From JAFGIG01 sp964397545 (GTDB lineage Bacteria > SDB-A): DNA of 50,124 nt. Shown here piece by piece: positions 1 through 7,971 of the stretch. Under the pieces are notes generated by a model. The model worked only from the letters and a program-made list of their open reading frames with translations, had not been told where the DNA came from and searched no databases. The position numbers and the translations under genes are program-made. The DNA lies in NCBI GenBank assembly GCA_964397545.1, contig CAYNIW010000019.1:1-50124 (forward strand). Reading direction: 5' to 3'. Positions within the stretch are counted from its first letter, which is position 1; each line of letters starts with the position of its first letter.

Positions 1-1
1 T

Positions 2-97
2 AAATCACAGAGAAAAGAGTGCATGTGCGACGAAAGTGTAGATATAGGATCTTACTGCACATGTCCAGGGAACTGTGTTTACTGTTATGCTGTTTGA
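2..97 (+). CDS. DUF1848 family protein, C-terminal end (partial)
   Basis: The window opens inside a reading frame whose last 31 residues contain a cysteine cluster: ECMC, then DIGSY, then CTCPGNCVYCYA and a stop at 95-97. DUF1848 proteins typically end in a C-x-C, DIGxY, CPHGCVYCYA pattern, and this matches except that Asn replaces the usual His. The cluster resembles an iron-sulfur ligand set, and the family is often compared to radical SAM proteins, but its reaction is not known. The start and catalytic core lie left of the window. The frame was read by eye; it is too short for ordinary ORF calling. Confidence 0.72.
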   Translation, partial: KSQRKECMCDESVDIGSYCTCPGNCVYCYAV

Positions 98-147
98 AAT
101 TTTTTATATATGTATTTAGATAGAAAAGATGAAATTCTACTAAAAAA

Positions 148-176
148 TTGAATAATATTCTATAAAATGATATATT
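148..176 (+). promoter_or_regulatory. Sigma70-like promoter, likely leaderless
   Basis: TTGAAT at 148-153, a 17-nt spacer and TATATT at 171-176. The ATG of the next gene is at 183, six bases after the -10 box, so transcription would begin at or next to the start codon. No Shine-Dalgarno sequence precedes that ATG. Confidence 0.5.
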
Positions 177-182
177 AATGTC

Positions 183-746
183 ATGTTCACAGTATTGATT
201 TTTTGTATTTTGATTCAATATCCTTTTTATGGGAAAGAATTCATGAGTTCTGCCGATGTTTATGCCCTGAAAATCCACGAAAGAATCAATTCCGGCGAGT
301 TATACACAAGAGAAGCCTGCATAAAACATCCGGTCATACCGGGAATAGGAAACACATACAGCGCTCTTACCGCCTTTTTTGACCTCATAGAAGCAGAAGG
401 CGATTACGACATCAAATACTGCATGATAGAAAATATTTATAATTATCTGTCATATACGGCAGTTGATGCCGTGTATTACAGAGAAGACGGCATGCCGGTA
501 AAGATACTGTCGATATTAGAACAAAACATCTCTGTGGATGGATGCGAAACATTAGCCGAGAAGGCGTTTTATTATGAAAACGGTTTATTCCAGAGCTATT
601 ACAGTGAAATAGACGGTGAACCTGTATCAGAAGAGAATCCCGACTCGTCTGCCACCCAATATTACGAAAAAGCATTAAAGCTCAGGTTATTTTTCGAGGA
701 TTTGTCCGTCCCTGTCCCCTCCATCCTCTGGGACTATCTGCATTAA
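183..746 (+). CDS. Hypothetical exported protein
   Basis: A 187-residue protein that I do not recognise. The first 17 residues (MFTVLIFCILIQYPFYG) form a hydrophobic segment that could be a signal peptide, although no positive charge precedes it. The rest is soluble in character, acidic, and rich in Tyr and Glu; four cysteines are spread through it. No catalytic motif is evident. The start is supported by a promoter-like pair whose -10 box ends six bases before the ATG. It stands alone between the DUF1848 gene end and a RAYT-like gene. It could be a periplasmic protein or, if the N-terminus is not cleaved, membrane anchored. Confidence 0.6.
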   Translation: MFTVLIFCILIQYPFYGKEFMSSADVYALKIHERINSGELYTREACIKHPVIPGIGNTYSALTAFFDLIEAEGDYDIKYCMIENIYNYLSYTAVDAVYYREDGMPVKILSILEQNISVDGCETLAEKAFYYENGLFQSYYSEIDGEPVSEENPDSSATQYYEKALKLRLFFEDLSVPVPSILWDYLH

Positions 747-797
747 TCTATTTTTTCCTTAAAAATCTTTCAAAGGCCTAAACACGGGGGACGAAGG

Positions 798-827
798 TTG
801 ACATTGCGTAAGATTCCGGAATACAAT
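798..827 (+). promoter_or_regulatory. Near-consensus promoter immediately before the RAYT-like gene
   Basis: TTGACA at 798-803 (perfect -35), an 18-nt spacer and TACAAT at 822-827. The ATG at 833 follows after only five bases, and no ribosome binding site is present, so the mRNA is predicted to be leaderless. Confidence 0.6.
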
Positions 828-832
828 ATTCG

Positions 833-1699
833 ATGCGCAAACCGAGGTTTACATATCAAGGCGCTGTTCATTACGTTGTTTCGAGAAGTCTGAACGGAAA
901 GACAATTTTTCCAGACGATTTTTATGTATTTAAGTTTTTAAGTTTTCTCGAACACAGGTCTTTTTCTCTGAAAATTGACCTGTTCGCTTTTTGTTTAACC
1001 CCGGACAGTTTCCATCTTCTCCTGAAAAACTCTTCCGGAAAACTTTCAGATTTTATGAGACAGGTCAACGGTATTTACGCTTCACATTTTAGAAAAAAAA
1101 CCAAATCGAGGGGTTGCCTTTTTCAGGACAGGTATGAGTCCTTCGTCGTTCAGGACGAAAGATACATGAGAGAAGCAGTCGCTTTTGTATTAAACATTCC
1201 CGTCGCCTCAAAAATCGCTGAAGACCCGTTTTTATACAGATGGACGAGCGCTAATTTCTATTTCAACAAAAGTCAGGAGTTTATAAAAACAAAGCAAGTC
1301 GAAAGACTGTTCTATTCACGGGATGATTTTTATAATTACGTAAAAAACAATTCAAATATCCAAATCAAAAAAAGTTTTGTGAAAGATGGTAAAATTTTCG
1401 GAGACGGAAATATTGAAGAGATAAACAGAAATTTTCCAGCCATCGAAAAGAATGTTTTTATGAGCGCTGAAGATGTTACGAGGCTTATAGAAGAGAGAAG
1501 AGGAGTGTCTCTTGAATCTGCTGATTTCAAGAAAAGAGAATGGAAAAAGATGCGATCGGAGCTTCTTGTAGCCCTGAAAGAAGAATGCGGATTGAGTTAC
1601 AGCCAGATTATCAATCAAGCTGCTTTCAGGGGTCTTAAAGAATCCTCTCTAGGACAGTTATACAAACGGGCAAAGGCATTAAAAAGGCGTAAAGCGTGA
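833..1699 (+). CDS. RAYT-like (Y1_Tnp superfamily) protein, catalytic residues degenerate
   Basis: The N-terminal 150 residues follow the REP-associated tyrosine transposase (Y1/HUH) layout: RFTYQGAVHYVVSR at the start, LTPDSFHLLL in the HUH position, LFQDRYES, then AFVLNIPV near residue 120. Active family members have a HxH pair (NHYHLL) and a Tyr in the RYVxxNPV helix. Here the first His is Ser59 (only His61 remains), and the Tyr position is Phe118, so single-strand nicking looks unlikely. The C-terminus, about residues 230-285, resembles the DnaA-like helix-turn-helix tail seen in several RAYT relatives. The stop overlaps the next gene's GTG. It is probably a domesticated DNA-binding derivative rather than an active mobile element. 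Confidence 0.8.
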   Translation: MRKPRFTYQGAVHYVVSRSLNGKTIFPDDFYVFKFLSFLEHRSFSLKIDLFAFCLTPDSFHLLLKNSSGKLSDFMRQVNGIYASHFRKKTKSRGCLFQDRYESFVVQDERYMREAVAFVLNIPVASKIAEDPFLYRWTSANFYFNKSQEFIKTKQVERLFYSRDDFYNYVKNNSNIQIKKSFVKDGKIFGDGNIEEINRNFPAIEKNVFMSAEDVTRLIEERRGVSLESADFKKREWKKMRSELLVALKEECGLSYSQIINQAAFRGLKESSLGQLYKRAKALKRRKA

Positions 1700-2697
1700 A
1701 AATTCTCGTCATAAATTTAGCCGCCATAGGAGATGTCGTCCTGTCAAGCGTCATAGCGAGAGAGCTCAAAAAAAAGTTCCCGGAAGCCCGAATACATTAT
1801 CTTGTCCAGCCCATTTGCGCTCCGGCGATTGAGCTGTCTCCGTTTGTCGACAAAGTCTTTACACACGACAAGAAAGGCGGAATAGGAGAATATCTGAAAC
1901 TGATCTTCGAGCTGAGAAAGAATAGTTATGATATGAGCGTCTCGGCAAATTTTGCCCTGAGGGGAGCTTTGATCGCTTTTTTAACGCACGCCAAAAAGAG
2001 ACTCGGATACGACCATAAAAAAAACGGCATATTTTTCACTCACAAATCGGAAGGATCGAGAAAAAAGATACAAAAAGAAGGTCTCAACCAGCTTGAAATA
2101 CTAAAGTCAATCGGTATCTTCTCCGAAGACCCTTTACCTCTTCTTCAAGTCAGAAACGAGGACAAAGAAAAAGTAAAAAAAATAATCGGTGAAAATAAAA
2201 AAAGAAAGAGACTAGTCTTGTGTCCGGTATGTTCGGTTGAACCAAAGAGCCTCCCCGTGAAAAAGAGTATTGAAATAATAAAAGCTCTTTTATCGGATGT
2301 GGAGGTGTTTGCCGCAGGAAGCAAAGAAGAAAAGTATTATCTTGAAGAGCTTTCATCGAAAACAGGGATTAGAATATTTCCCGGCACTTTGACTTTAGGC
2401 GAACTCGCCGCTCTTTTTTGTCTATCAGACGCGGCTTTGACTATAGACAGCGGACCTTTTCATATCGCCCAGGCCGTTGGAGTTCCGGTTACAGGTCTGT
2501 TTGGCCCCACGGATCACAGGGTTTGGGGCGCTCACGGGGAAAAGACGGAAATTATCAGATCTGATATTGAATGTTCTCCTTGCAGTTTTAACCGGCAATG
2601 CGAAGATAATTTATGCATGAACTCATTTGACGCGGAAAAAATCCGTTTAGCCGTAATGAACTCATTCGAAAGAAAAACCTCTAATGTGTTTATATGA
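1696..2697 (+). CDS. Glycosyltransferase family 9 (heptosyltransferase-like)
   Basis: A 333-residue GT-B fold enzyme of the ADP-heptose:LPS heptosyltransferase family. The N-terminus (MKILVINLAAIGDVVLSSV) is the typical first Rossmann strand and GD loop. The C-terminal half has TIDSGPFHIAQAVGVPV followed by TGLFGPT, the family's nucleotide-sugar binding signature, and then CSPC with further cysteines before the end, as in WaaF/WaaC relatives. It presumably adds a heptose or similar sugar to lipopolysaccharide core on the cytoplasmic face of the inner membrane. The GTG start overlaps the preceding stop (GTGA), so it is translationally coupled to the RAYT-like gene. The exact acceptor cannot be read from sequence. 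Confidence 0.88.
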   Translation: MKILVINLAAIGDVVLSSVIARELKKKFPEARIHYLVQPICAPAIELSPFVDKVFTHDKKGGIGEYLKLIFELRKNSYDMSVSANFALRGALIAFLTHAKKRLGYDHKKNGIFFTHKSEGSRKKIQKEGLNQLEILKSIGIFSEDPLPLLQVRNEDKEKVKKIIGENKKRKRLVLCPVCSVEPKSLPVKKSIEIIKALLSDVEVFAAGSKEEKYYLEELSSKTGIRIFPGTLTLGELAALFCLSDAALTIDSGPFHIAQAVGVPVTGLFGPTDHRVWGAHGEKTEIIRSDIECSPCSFNRQCEDNLCMNSFDAEKIRLAVMNSFERKTSNVFI

Positions 2698-2717
2698 ATT
2701 CGGTTTTAAGTTATAAT
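2689..2717 (+). promoter_or_regulatory. Promoter with consensus -10 close to the start codon
   Basis: TATAAT at 2712-2717 with a weak TTTATA at 2689-2694 (17-nt spacer). The ATG of the YbaK-type gene is at 2726, eight bases after the -10 box, with no Shine-Dalgarno sequence between, so this is another candidate leaderless start. The -35 box lies inside the end of the glycosyltransferase gene. Confidence 0.45.
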
Positions 2718-2725
2718 TCACTGCC

Positions 2726-3190
2726 ATGGTGACAAAAGAAGAATTATTTGAATACCTCGACAAGAGCGGAGCGGTCTATAAAAAGATAACGCATGTTGCA
2801 ACTCTTAACTCGCAGGAATCTGCCGAAGCGAGGGGAGAAGACGTTTCAATAGGCGGAAAAGCCATTGTAATGAAACTCGACGAAAATTTTTACATTTTCA
2901 TCCTCAGCGCCTCGAAAAAAATAGATTCCGCGGCTTTGAGAAAGAGATTTAACGCCAAGAGGATAAGATTCGCGACTGAAAAAGAGCTTCTTGAATTGAC
3001 CGGTCTTGAACCTAACTGCGTCCCGCCGTTTGGAAGACCATTGATAGACCTTGACATTTTTGTTGATCATTCAGTTCACGAAAATGAAAAAATCGCGTTC
3101 AATGCCGCTTCGAAAACCGATTCAGTCGTCATGGAAATCGAACAGTATAAAAAACTTTTTAATCAAAATATTTTTTCATTTTCGAAATAG
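2726..3190 (+). CDS. YbaK/EbsC-type aminoacyl-tRNA deacylase
   Basis: A 154-residue single-domain protein of the YbaK/ProX/PrdX superfamily, which hydrolyses mischarged aminoacyl-tRNA in trans in the cytoplasm. Visible family features are the early THVAT strand, the SAEARG helix, GGKAIVMK carrying the conserved lysine, FILSASKKID, the RFATEKELLELTG helix and the VPPFG glycine loop followed by IDLDIFVD. The length is normal. The amino acid specificity (Cys-tRNA-Pro, Ala-tRNA-Pro or another) cannot be assigned by eye. It has its own promoter-like element and seems to be monocistronic. Confidence 0.85.
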   Translation: MVTKEELFEYLDKSGAVYKKITHVATLNSQESAEARGEDVSIGGKAIVMKLDENFYIFILSASKKIDSAALRKRFNAKRIRFATEKELLELTGLEPNCVPPFGRPLIDLDIFVDHSVHENEKIAFNAASKTDSVVMEIEQYKKLFNQNIFSFSK

Positions 3191-3219
3191 CGGTTCTTTA
3201 ATATCGAAAAGGAGGAGTT

Positions 3220-3498
3220 TTGGCGAAGATTATGCAGGTAAATTATGAAAGTCAAGCCGATTATATTGCCATTAAGGTGGATTATGAATCCCAAGCGGAC
3301 ATAATGGTCTATCTCAGCGATACCGAAAGCGTGGCTGAAGGTGATTGCCTCTGGATTTACGTCGACAATGAAAACATCGCTACAAGCAAACTTTTATGGA
3401 CGGATAATGAGAGTGTCGCGGAGATTAAAATAATGTTTGTGCCCTACGAAAGCCAGGTAGGCTGGGTGACGGACCATCCTTTGAAAGGAAAACTCTGA
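3220..3498 (+). CDS. Small ESQAD-repeat protein (DUF6150-like)
   Basis: A 92-residue protein made almost entirely of a short repeat: YESQADY, YESQADI, TESVAEG, NENIATS, NESVAEI and a final YESQVGW, each followed by a beta-strand such as IAIKVD or IMVYLSD. The units are about 11 to 16 residues long, suggesting a small beta-meander or solenoid. The pattern is that of the DUF6150 family as I remember it; its function is unknown. The start is a TTG at 3220 directly preceded by a strong GGAGGAG ribosome binding site; the next in-frame ATG would cut off the first strand. It sits just after the YbaK-type gene. Confidence 0.7.
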   Translation: MAKIMQVNYESQADYIAIKVDYESQADIMVYLSDTESVAEGDCLWIYVDNENIATSKLLWTDNESVAEIKIMFVPYESQVGWVTDHPLKGKL

Positions 3499-3736
3499 AA
3501 TATCTTGAAAACCGTATGGCTATAAAAACAGCTCATCCATAAAAGGCTGGAATTCAGTTCCCAAAATCCTATGCAAAATTTATCAAGCTTCCGCTAAATA
3601 TTAAGATAATTTTGAGAAATCAGATAATGTCCTTTTAAAAGGCATAAGAGATTTTTAGAGCAAAATTACATGGGACAAAGCAGATTATAATGATAGATAT
3701 AGATAATATCACTGATAAATAAAACGGAGGGAATAA
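3499..3736 (+). other. Intergenic region
   Basis: A 238-base gap, AT-rich. It contains the short palindrome CCTTTTAAAAGG (within 3632-3643), too weak to call a terminator, and a TATAAT at 3686-3691 that may be the -10 box for the membrane-protein gene at 3737. I see no RNA gene or conserved ORF here. Confidence 0.4.
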
Positions 3737-4408
3737 ATGGATTTTGTGGGAACCCTTATTTGGAGCCTGATTCTCATTGCAGTGCTTTCGGTCTTGCTGT
3801 TTCCCGGGCCGAGAGGCGATTTTGTGAGCCTGACTCAAAACTATCCTTACCCCATGGGGATGCTGAAATTCGCTCTTTTGGGAACAATGGGTGAAATGAT
3901 AAGCTGGAAAATAGTTACCGGAAAATGGAGATTAAGAAATATTAGAATTTGGCAGAGAGTTCTTGTCTGGGCTTTTCTCGGTTTTATATTTGTGGCCGTC
4001 TTCCCACTTTTTTCTTTCGGAGTGGAAGGACTGATGAAAACCGGACTGCTTATCGGCGGAGGAAACCCGTTTATCACTGCTTTCTGGAAATCATTTTTCA
4101 TGCAGGCTATTTTTGCTTTTCCTTTTATGATATTCCACCGCATCACCGACACACTTATTGACAGAGGCGAATTATTCAAAAAATGGAAATTGATAGACGT
4201 ATATAAAAACATTGACTGGGAAAACATGTTTAAAATCGTCGGGGCGGCGATTATATGGTTTTGGCTGCCGGTTCACACCGCTAATTTTCTACTGCCCCCG
4301 GAATTCAGGCTGATAACCGCGGCTTTACTCGCGATAGTGCTGGGAATGATTCTCGGAATTGCCAAGAGGATTTCGGTGAAGAAAAAGGAAGTTTTATGGC
4401 AGGAATAG
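3737..4408 (+). CDS. Multi-pass membrane protein, Mpv17/PMP22-like
   Basis: A 223-residue inner-membrane protein with about five hydrophobic segments (roughly residues 4-22, 37-50, 72-95, 108-128, 160-215). The C-terminal part reads WFWLPVHTANFLLPPEFR, which resembles the Mpv17/PMP22 signature W-P-x-x-x-x-x-NF-x-x-x-P-x-x-x-R followed by a last helix. That family is best known from eukaryotic organelle membranes, so the bacterial match is interesting but based only on this motif and the topology. The GGAGG ribosome binding site is about seven bases before the ATG. Its last 13 bases overlap the VOC gene, so the two are probably co-translated. Confidence 0.55.
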   Translation: MDFVGTLIWSLILIAVLSVLLFPGPRGDFVSLTQNYPYPMGMLKFALLGTMGEMISWKIVTGKWRLRNIRIWQRVLVWAFLGFIFVAVFPLFSFGVEGLMKTGLLIGGGNPFITAFWKSFFMQAIFAFPFMIFHRITDTLIDRGELFKKWKLIDVYKNIDWENMFKIVGAAIIWFWLPVHTANFLLPPEFRLITAALLAIVLGMILGIAKRISVKKKEVLWQE

Positions 4409-4764
4409 TTTTTTTTAAAACTGAAAACATGGAAAAGATAAAAGAATTTTATATTCAAACCATGGAAATGAAAATCTGGCTCGAGCAGATAAATTGCGTT
4501 ATTTTGAGGCATGAAAACATGCTTATAGGTTTCTGCAGAGGAGAAAAACCATGCGGAGAGTCCCTGATAACCTTTTTTTATAAGGGCAGAAAAGAAATTG
4601 ACGAAATCTATGAAAAACTAAAAAAATTTGCTGTATGCGAACCCGTTTTTAACAAAGATTACAACATATACCATTTCTACGCAAAAGATCCTGAAAAAAG
4701 AGATATTGAAATTCAGTGTTTCTGTCACTCCATAGAAACTGAATTCTTCAAATCTGGGTTCTGA
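4396..4764 (+). CDS. VOC (glyoxalase/bleomycin-resistance fold) protein
   Basis: A 122-residue single vicinal-oxygen-chelate domain. It begins with IVFFKTENMEKIKEFYIQTM, the usual first beta-strand and helix, and ends with HFYAKDPEKRDIEIQCF, matching the family's F-x-DPxGxxIEI metal-ligand strand with the Glu ligand kept. Such proteins bind a divalent metal and act as isomerases, dioxygenases, thiol transferases or drug binders; the substrate cannot be deduced. It overlaps the membrane-protein gene upstream by 13 bases and, on the opposite strand, the last 40 bases of the histidine kinase gene. Confidence 0.8.
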   Translation: MAGIVFFKTENMEKIKEFYIQTMEMKIWLEQINCVILRHENMLIGFCRGEKPCGESLITFFYKGRKEIDEIYEKLKKFAVCEPVFNKDYNIYHFYAKDPEKRDIEIQCFCHSIETEFFKSGF

Positions 4765-7700
4765 TCCGATCTTTTGTCGAGAACGCTTCTTATGGCTTTG
4801 AGAAGCTGTTCTCTCTTATAAGGTTTTTGAACGAGAGTGAATCCCTCGTGCAGGACAAAATCGGTGTGAATCGCGTTCGGTGTGTAACCGCTGGAAAAGA
4901 TTATTTTTATGTGGGGATGGTTGTCCCTGATGAAGTTGTAAACTTCCTTTCCGCCCATATTGGGCATCACAACATCGAGAAGAGCAAGATCTGTCCTCGG
5001 CCAATTTTCCTTGATGTGAGAGATCGCCTGAGCGCCGTCTTCGACCGCGTAAACTGTGTATCCCACCGATTCGAGCATTCTTTTCAACATTGTTCTGAGC
5101 GTTTCGTCGTCTTCGGCTATCAATATTCTTTCGTTTCCTCCTTCTATAGGGCCGTCGAGAATTCTTTCGACTTCCGAAGCTTTTTGTTCCACGATCGGAA
5201 AATACATCTTAAAAGTCGTTCCTTTTCCGGTTTCGCTGTAAAGGTTTATCATCGCGTTGTGCTGTTTTATTATTCCGTGAACCGTTGAAAGGCCGAGCCC
5301 CATCCCTTTTCCGGGTTCTTTTGTAGTGAAAAAAGGATCAAAAGCGTGTCGTGAAGTTTCCTCGTCCATCCCGATGCCAGTGTCAGAAACGCTGAGAAGG
5401 ACATATTTGCCCTGTGTCGCCCATAGGTGAGTTCTGCAGTATTCGTCGTCAAAATACACGTTCTCTGTTTCAATCAGAATTTCTCCGCCTGAGGGCATCG
5501 CGTCTCTTGCGTTTATGCAGAGGTTCAGAAGGACCTGGTCAATCTGGACAGGGTCTGCCCAAATTGATCCCAGTTTATGACCTGGAATGAATTCGAGTCT
5601 GTTGTTCTCTCCTATGATTCTTCTTATCATTATCAAAAGGTCTCTTATCTTTTCGTTTATATCGAGAGAAACAGGTTTAAGGACCTGTCTTCTGCCGAAG
5701 GCGAGAAGACGCGAGGTGAGTTCAATGGCTTTTGCCGAAGCGTTTTGAATTTCAATAAGTTCTTTGGAGCAGTCATGCGACGCCGCCTGCATTTCTGAAG
5801 CGAATTCGGCGTATCCGAGAATAGCCTGAAGTATATTGTTGAAATCATGAGCCACGCCGCCCGCTAATTTTCCTACGGCTTCAATCTTCTGAGCCTGCAT
5901 AAGCTGTTCTTCAAGGCGCTTATGTTCGTTTATGTCTATAGAAATTCCCACCATGTGATGGGGGTTGTCTCTTGGGATTTTTCCGCAGCTCAATACCCAT
6001 TTCCAGTTTCCGGAAGCGCACTTCAGTCTGAAATCAGAGCGGAAATATTTTTCGGGATTCGATCTTTGCTTTTCGAGAAGCCCGACTACTTTTTCCTTAT
6101 CTTCAGGGTGAATTATGCCGAGTAAAAACTTAATGTCTGTTTTAACGGATTTGATGTCATATCCGAGCATTTGAGCCCATCTTTCTGAAACATCGAGTTT
6201 TCCTGTCTGAAAGGACCAGTCCCAAAGGCCTATTTCAGCGGCGTCCACGGCGAGGCTCATTTTTTCTTCGCTTTCGTGGAGTTCTTCGAGAGTTTTTTTC
6301 TGAACGAGAAATGAAGATATTCTCGATGCTATGTCCTTGAGCATCGCTTTTTCTTCTTCGAGAAAAATATTTTGCTCTTCAGGTGAGATTTCTTCATCGT
6401 AGAAGACGCTGACAGCTCCAACCGTATTTTCTTTAATTTTTATTTCAGCAGAATGCCTATGAGAGAAATCATTAAAAGGTTTTGAATAGTAGTCTTTTCC
6501 GAAAATACTGATTTTCGAAAAAGCGTGTTCCGGAAACGTCAGAGCTCCCGGTATTTCCCTCGCAATTTTCGAAAACACAGCGTCCGATTCCTCGAATTCT
6601 TCCTCGAGAAGAATTTCGGCTGTTCTGAAAAGACAGTTCAGTTCTTTTATCCGTGATTTGAGATTTGAAACAGCTTTGACTCTCTCTGTAATATCCCTGT
6701 AAATACCGTAAACCGCTTCCTGTCTTCCCTCGAATACTATCGGTGCGCCGACTATAGAGACGTTGATAAGCGATCCGTCTTTTCTTTTTCTGACTGTTTC
6801 AAGAGAAATTCTCGAGCCTTTTTCAATATTTTTTGTAACGGTAACGGCTTCTTCCCTGAGGTCTGAAGGCGCAATAAAATCATCAACATATTTACCGAGA
6901 ATTTCATCTCTCTCGTAACCGAAAAGATTTGTAAACTCTTCGTTAATCATAAGAACTTTGCCTTCGTTGCTTGTCATTATGACCGCTTCAGGGGCGTTTT
7001 CTATCAGATGGGTATGGAATGCTTTTTCTCTTAGAAGAGACAGCTCTGTTTTTTTCAGAAGAGTTATGTCAGGAAACAATGTCATGACGGCAATCAGCTT
7101 TCCGTCACTGTCAAATAATCCTGATGAGCTTACAGAAACCCAGAATTCCTTATCGTTGTTTTTAATAAGCATAAGTTCGTTTTCGATCCAAACTCCGGAA
7201 TTCACTGCTTTGTAATGGGGATAATAATTTTCGCCGCACAAAGAGCCGTCCGGAAAGCGAAAGGGCCATAACCTGACAAGATCCTGTGTTTTTACTTTGT
7301 TTATGTCTAAAATTTTATCCGAAGCGAGAATTTCGGCATGTCTGTTGATTTGCGATATCTTAAAGCCGGGAGCGAAAGAAACAATAACGGGAATCGGTAT
7401 CCTGTCTATGATCATGCCGAAAAAATCTTTTTTTCCGGAAGAACCGGCAGGAACAACGCTTTGAGGGCATGAAAGTTTTGTGGCGATTATTACTGAACGG
7501 GCTACGTTTTCGAGTGAAAATTGGTCTTTTTCAAGGCAGAGGAAACATCCTGCAGAAATATAATCCTGTATTTTTTTTCTGTTTTTTCTGCCTGTTAAAA
7601 AAAGGACAGGAACACTGCCGGAAAATATTTTATAGAGTTCGGTTTTTTCCGGTCCATCGAGAACGCCGGATTCAGCATCCACCAAAGACGCGGAAAAAAC

Positions 7701-7856
7701 TTTAGGATCATTCCTTTTGATAAATCTCGGAAAGCTTACGGAAAGAACCGCTTGAATTGACTGTTTGCAGAGGATTTTGGACAGTTTTCTAAAAAAAACC
7801 GAATCTTTCGTGCAGATTAATACTTTGTTGTCACATTTTTTTTTTGATTTGGGCAT
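4725..7856 (-). CDS. Hybrid sensor histidine kinase (pseudo-receiver, PAS, GAF-like, PAS, HK, receiver)
   Basis: About 1043 residues, with no membrane span, so likely cytoplasmic. In order: a receiver-like domain (about 10-120) whose phosphoacceptor region reads SLVDAES, so phosphorylation is doubtful; PAS domains near 145-265 and 285-395 (the second ending YGIYRDITERVK); a GAF-like segment near 410-525; a third PAS (about 535-650, GISIDINEHKRLEEQL); HisKA with His670 in AHDFNNILQAILGY; an HATPase domain with NLCINARDAMP, DTGIGM and GMGLGLSTVHGI; and a C-terminal receiver with Asp961 in LALLDVVMPNMGG and KPY. His670 and Asp961 allow an internal phosphorelay. No output regulator is adjacent. 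The start is taken at ATG 7856; TTG 7865 is an alternative. The last 40 bases overlap the VOC gene end to end. Confidence 0.9.
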   Translation of the reverse strand: MPKSKKKCDNKVLICTKDSVFFRKLSKILCKQSIQAVLSVSFPRFIKRNDPKVFSASLVDAESGVLDGPEKTELYKIFSGSVPVLFLTGRKNRKKIQDYISAGCFLCLEKDQFSLENVARSVIIATKLSCPQSVVPAGSSGKKDFFGMIIDRIPIPVIVSFAPGFKISQINRHAEILASDKILDINKVKTQDLVRLWPFRFPDGSLCGENYYPHYKAVNSGVWIENELMLIKNNDKEFWVSVSSSGLFDSDGKLIAVMTLFPDITLLKKTELSLLREKAFHTHLIENAPEAVIMTSNEGKVLMINEEFTNLFGYERDEILGKYVDDFIAPSDLREEAVTVTKNIEKGSRISLETVRKRKDGSLINVSIVGAPIVFEGRQEAVYGIYRDITERVKAVSNLKSRIKELNCLFRTAEILLEEEFEESDAVFSKIAREIPGALTFPEHAFSKISIFGKDYYSKPFNDFSHRHSAEIKIKENTVGAVSVFYDEEISPEEQNIFLEEEKAMLKDIASRISSFLVQKKTLEELHESEEKMSLAVDAAEIGLWDWSFQTGKLDVSERWAQMLGYDIKSVKTDIKFLLGIIHPEDKEKVVGLLEKQRSNPEKYFRSDFRLKCASGNWKWVLSCGKIPRDNPHHMVGISIDINEHKRLEEQLMQAQKIEAVGKLAGGVAHDFNNILQAILGYAEFASEMQAASHDCSKELIEIQNASAKAIELTSRLLAFGRRQVLKPVSLDINEKIRDLLIMIRRIIGENNRLEFIPGHKLGSIWADPVQIDQVLLNLCINARDAMPSGGEILIETENVYFDDEYCRTHLWATQGKYVLLSVSDTGIGMDEETSRHAFDPFFTTKEPGKGMGLGLSTVHGIIKQHNAMINLYSETGKGTTFKMYFPIVEQKASEVERILDGPIEGGNERILIAEDDETLRTMLKRMLESVGYTVYAVEDGAQAISHIKENWPRTDLALLDVVMPNMGGKEVYNFIRDNHPHIKIIFSSGYTPNAIHTDFVLHEGFTLVQKPYKREQLLKAIRSVLDKRSDQNPDLKNSVSME

Positions 7857-7971
7857 AATCTGCAAAAATGATATTTTATGTCGCTCTTCATGTCAAAGGA
7901 TAAAAAGCAGAAAAAACTTGAATTTATATCCGTTTTGAAGTATGAAAAAGCAAAATTAGAAAAGGAGCGAA

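Noticed and set aside
3632..3643. CCTTTTAAAAGG palindrome as a terminator
   Set aside because: The stem is short and AT-rich and not followed directly by a T-run; it is not near the end of a gene.
4827..5288. 153-residue frame on the plus strand inside the kinase gene
   Set aside because: It is antisense to the well-supported receiver and ATPase domains of the histidine kinase and has no family features or ribosome binding site.
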